Part shown: positions 32,294 through 33,381 of the stretch, one piece after another
How positions within the stretch are numbered: the stretch's first letter is position 1
Layout of the letters: every line of letters starts with the position of its first letter
Assembly (NCBI GenBank): GCA_903994525.1
Contig: CAJEXW010000024.1
Location: forward strand, 1 to 33,381
Length of the DNA stretch: 33,381 nt
Origin: an uncultured Chlorobiaceae bacterium
GTDB taxonomy: Bacteria > Bacteroidota > Chlorobiia > Chlorobiales > Chlorobiaceae
Reading direction: 5' to 3'
Made by a program: the position numbers and the translations under genes
Notes under the pieces: generated by a model
What the model saw: only the letters and a program-made list of their open reading frames with translations
Database searches by the model: none
What the model was told of the DNA's origin: nothing

Positions 32294-32640
32294 AAAACGT
32301 TCTGGTCTATAAAGACTATATAGGATCGGTACACTTCAATGCAGATGATGAAGTGTTTTTCGGCAAGATCGAGGGAATTGAAGATCTTGTATCATTTGAA
32401 GGCGATAGTGTCATTGAACTGAAAAAGGCATTTGAAGAGGCTGTAGACGATTACCTGGAAATATGTAAAGAAAACGGCAAGAAAACTCACAAGTCATATA
32501 AAGGGAGCTTCAATGTCCGAATAGCTCCTGACATCCACAAAAAAGCAACAAGGCTCGCTTTGATGAAGGGAATGTCTTTAAATCAGTTCATTCAAAAAGC
32601 GGTTGAAGAAGAGGTCATTCGTGAAGGTATTAATGTTTAA
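32290..32640 (+). CDS. hicB: HicB family antitoxin
   Basis: A 116-residue antitoxin. The HicB partial RNase H fold (VYKDYIGSVHFNADDEVFFGKIEGIEDLVSFEGDSVIELKKAFEEAVDDYLEICKENGK, residues 6-64) is followed by a ribbon-helix-helix DNA-binding end (FNVRIAPDIHKKATRLALMKGMSLNQFIQKAVEEEV). It neutralises HicA and represses the operon. The ATG overlaps the hicA stop. Both genes seem complete and functional. Confidence 0.93.
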   Translation: MKNVLVYKDYIGSVHFNADDEVFFGKIEGIEDLVSFEGDSVIELKKAFEEAVDDYLEICKENGKKTHKSYKGSFNVRIAPDIHKKATRLALMKGMSLNQFIQKAVEEEVIREGINV

Positions 32641-32791
32641 ATCGAAGGGACGGAACAATCTCTCCTGCCGATAGCTTAAAGCCGTTATGCATTTGAGCCG
32701 TAAACCTGGTTATTGGAAAGCTCGAATACAAAAATAGTCAATCAAACCAGGAAATGGTGGTACACTTTCGGCGGAATACTCAGAATAACTT

Positions 32792-33004
32792 ATGATTCGC
32801 TCAGAGATTTTGCAGGAAAAAGATAAAACTCAAGCAAGATTGTCGGAAGAGTGCACATCTATCCATGGCTATTTTGTTCAGTCTCACATTGCTGCCGAAA
32901 AGGCTGCGGAAACGTACGGGTTTACTCTCAACTATGCTGAAGTGCCTACCTTGTCCCGTTACAGGGCCGGAAACAGTGAAGAGCGAACCGCATCAATCGC
33001 ATAA
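32792..33004 (+). CDS. Possible small conserved protein, truncated
   Basis: A 70-residue frame from the ATG at 32792: MIRSEILQEKDKTQARLSEE, then SIHGYFVQSHIAAEKAAETYGFTLNYAEVP. The middle looks like short helical proteins found in TA-rich regions of Chlorobi, of unknown function. The last 18 residues (LSRYRAGNSEERTASIA) look unlike the rest and may be read-through of disturbed sequence. No strong ribosome site. The 150 bp between hicB and this frame hold nothing clear. Confidence 0.4.
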   Translation: MIRSEILQEKDKTQARLSEECTSIHGYFVQSHIAAEKAAETYGFTLNYAEVPTLSRYRAGNSEERTASIA

Positions 33005-33018
33005 ATCTTTGCCTGACT

Positions 33019-33072
33019 CAGCGCACCAGCGTTACAAGACAACCGGGCGTTTCCGTGTTTCGCGGTGCGCTG
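33019..33072. repeat. Inverted repeat in TA-remnant region
   Basis: CAGCGCACC (33019-33027) is the exact reverse complement of GGTGCGCTG (33064-33072), with 36 bp between. It could be a recombination or transcript-end structure; it is not a classic terminator, as no T tract follows. Confidence 0.5.
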
Positions 33073-33088
33073 AACTCGGCCGTTTTGA

Positions 33089-33181
33089 AATTATGCCGAG
33101 TTCCCAACTCATTGGGTTATGAAGTTTGCGGGAAACACACAGACTTCACAGCAGCATATCGGAAATGCTTGAAAATGACAT
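33089..33181 (+). pseudogene. Fragment of a second hicA
   Basis: Positions 33089-33124 match hicA 32100-32135 in 33 of 36 positions. The frame gives LCRVPNSLGYEVCGK, followed by HTDFTAAY, instead of the LCRVLNSLGYEES of the intact gene. No start, no catalytic core and no hicB follow, so it is a relic. Confidence 0.65.
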
Positions 33182-33211
33182 CAACAAATTAGTTCGACAG
33201 TCTGCCGGTAT

Positions 33212-33240
33212 TTGACAAAACCATTGCAACGGAGTATATT
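33212..33240 (+). promoter_or_regulatory. Strong sigma70-type promoter, downstream gene displaced
   Basis: Perfect TTGACA (33212-33217), 17 bp, TATATT (33235-33240). It is followed by AAGGAG (33262-33267) and an ATG at 33270, so a well-equipped gene start. But the frame closes after 18 codons, in what looks like foreign sequence. Confidence 0.65.
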
Positions 33241-33270
33241 TATCTCGACTCTATTAAAGAGAAGGAGCAA

Positions 33271-33381
33271 TGAAGTGGACCCCAACCGGTAGACAAAAAG
33301 TGGATGAGTTTAAGTTGGTAACTTGACCTGTTCATGCAGCGGAAAGGCGCTGCCCCTCTTTTACCTTTAACTCTTCTGTCT
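33271..33381. mobile_element. Probable end of an insertion sequence (cut by window edge)
   Basis: From 33271 the sequence TGAAGTGGACCCCAACC resembles the terminal inverted repeats of IS3-family elements (TG...GACCCC). It starts one base after the A of the resident ATG. No transposase is visible in the 111 bp available. I assign it from the TIR-like start only. Confidence 0.35.

Noticed and set aside
14000..33000. CRISPR array.
   Set aside because: No regularly spaced short repeats with unique spacers and no cas gene; the repeats found are two-copy gene fragments.
33019..33072. Integron attC-like site.
   Set aside because: The inverted repeat exists, but the paired RYYYAAC/GTTRRRY core boxes are not present, and no integrase or cassette array is seen.

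Overview
The window looks like a chromosome segment of a green sulfur bacterium (Chlorobiaceae). The best evidence is a tmRNA gene whose tag reads ADDYSYAMAA, the tag I recall for Chlorobium. An RRM-protein gene with a structured 5' leader (a pattern described from Chlorobi) and an ahcY gene placed as in the Chlorobi metK-ahcY operon agree with this. No database search was possible, so the species is not assigned.

Positions 1-13.7 kb are mostly housekeeping genes: ahcY, tRNA-Gln, trpF, an alpha/beta hydrolase, a CPA2 antiporter with a TrkA-N domain, an RRM protein with its own promoter, leader and terminator, rubrerythrin, a SulP transporter, a NifO/ArsC-like protein with a small partner, a PPC-domain protein, an RhlE-type helicase, a YgjP-type metallopeptidase and a trans-sulfuration enzyme. 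The last has an intrinsic terminator inside its leader.

From 14 to 27.9 kb the character changes to a defence and toxin-antitoxin island full of fragments. It holds a Panacea-type TA pair with a frameshifted toxin, a RelE/XRE pair, an orphan antitoxin, and a decayed second copy of the Panacea antitoxin start. A minus-strand block follows, in transcription order hsdR-hsdM-hsdS (half-size)-HATPase-STAS-PIN-rhuM. hsdR is broken by a 282-bp element with terminal inverted repeats and a 6-bp target duplication; precise removal restores the reading frame. After hsdR come a HEPN-like/unknown pair, a formylglycine-enzyme-like C-terminal fragment whose codons resemble a diversity-generating retroelement target, and a DUF4160/DUF2442 pair.

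The tmRNA gene (28.1-28.5 kb) separates the island from a short conserved block: algH, bcp, a Nudix hydrolase and a SEC-C protein. The window ends in further accessory genes: an Rpn-type nuclease, hicA/hicB, a hicA remnant, and a strong promoter with Shine-Dalgarno and ATG that runs straight into what looks like an insertion-sequence end.

The best candidate for an undescribed system is the HATPase-STAS-PIN triad at 18.6-20.5 kb. It looks like a partner-switch regulator coupled to a PIN nuclease, embedded in a type I restriction locus. Fragments of its HATPase gene and of rhuM recur fused together 4 kb away, which suggests the module is recombinationally active.
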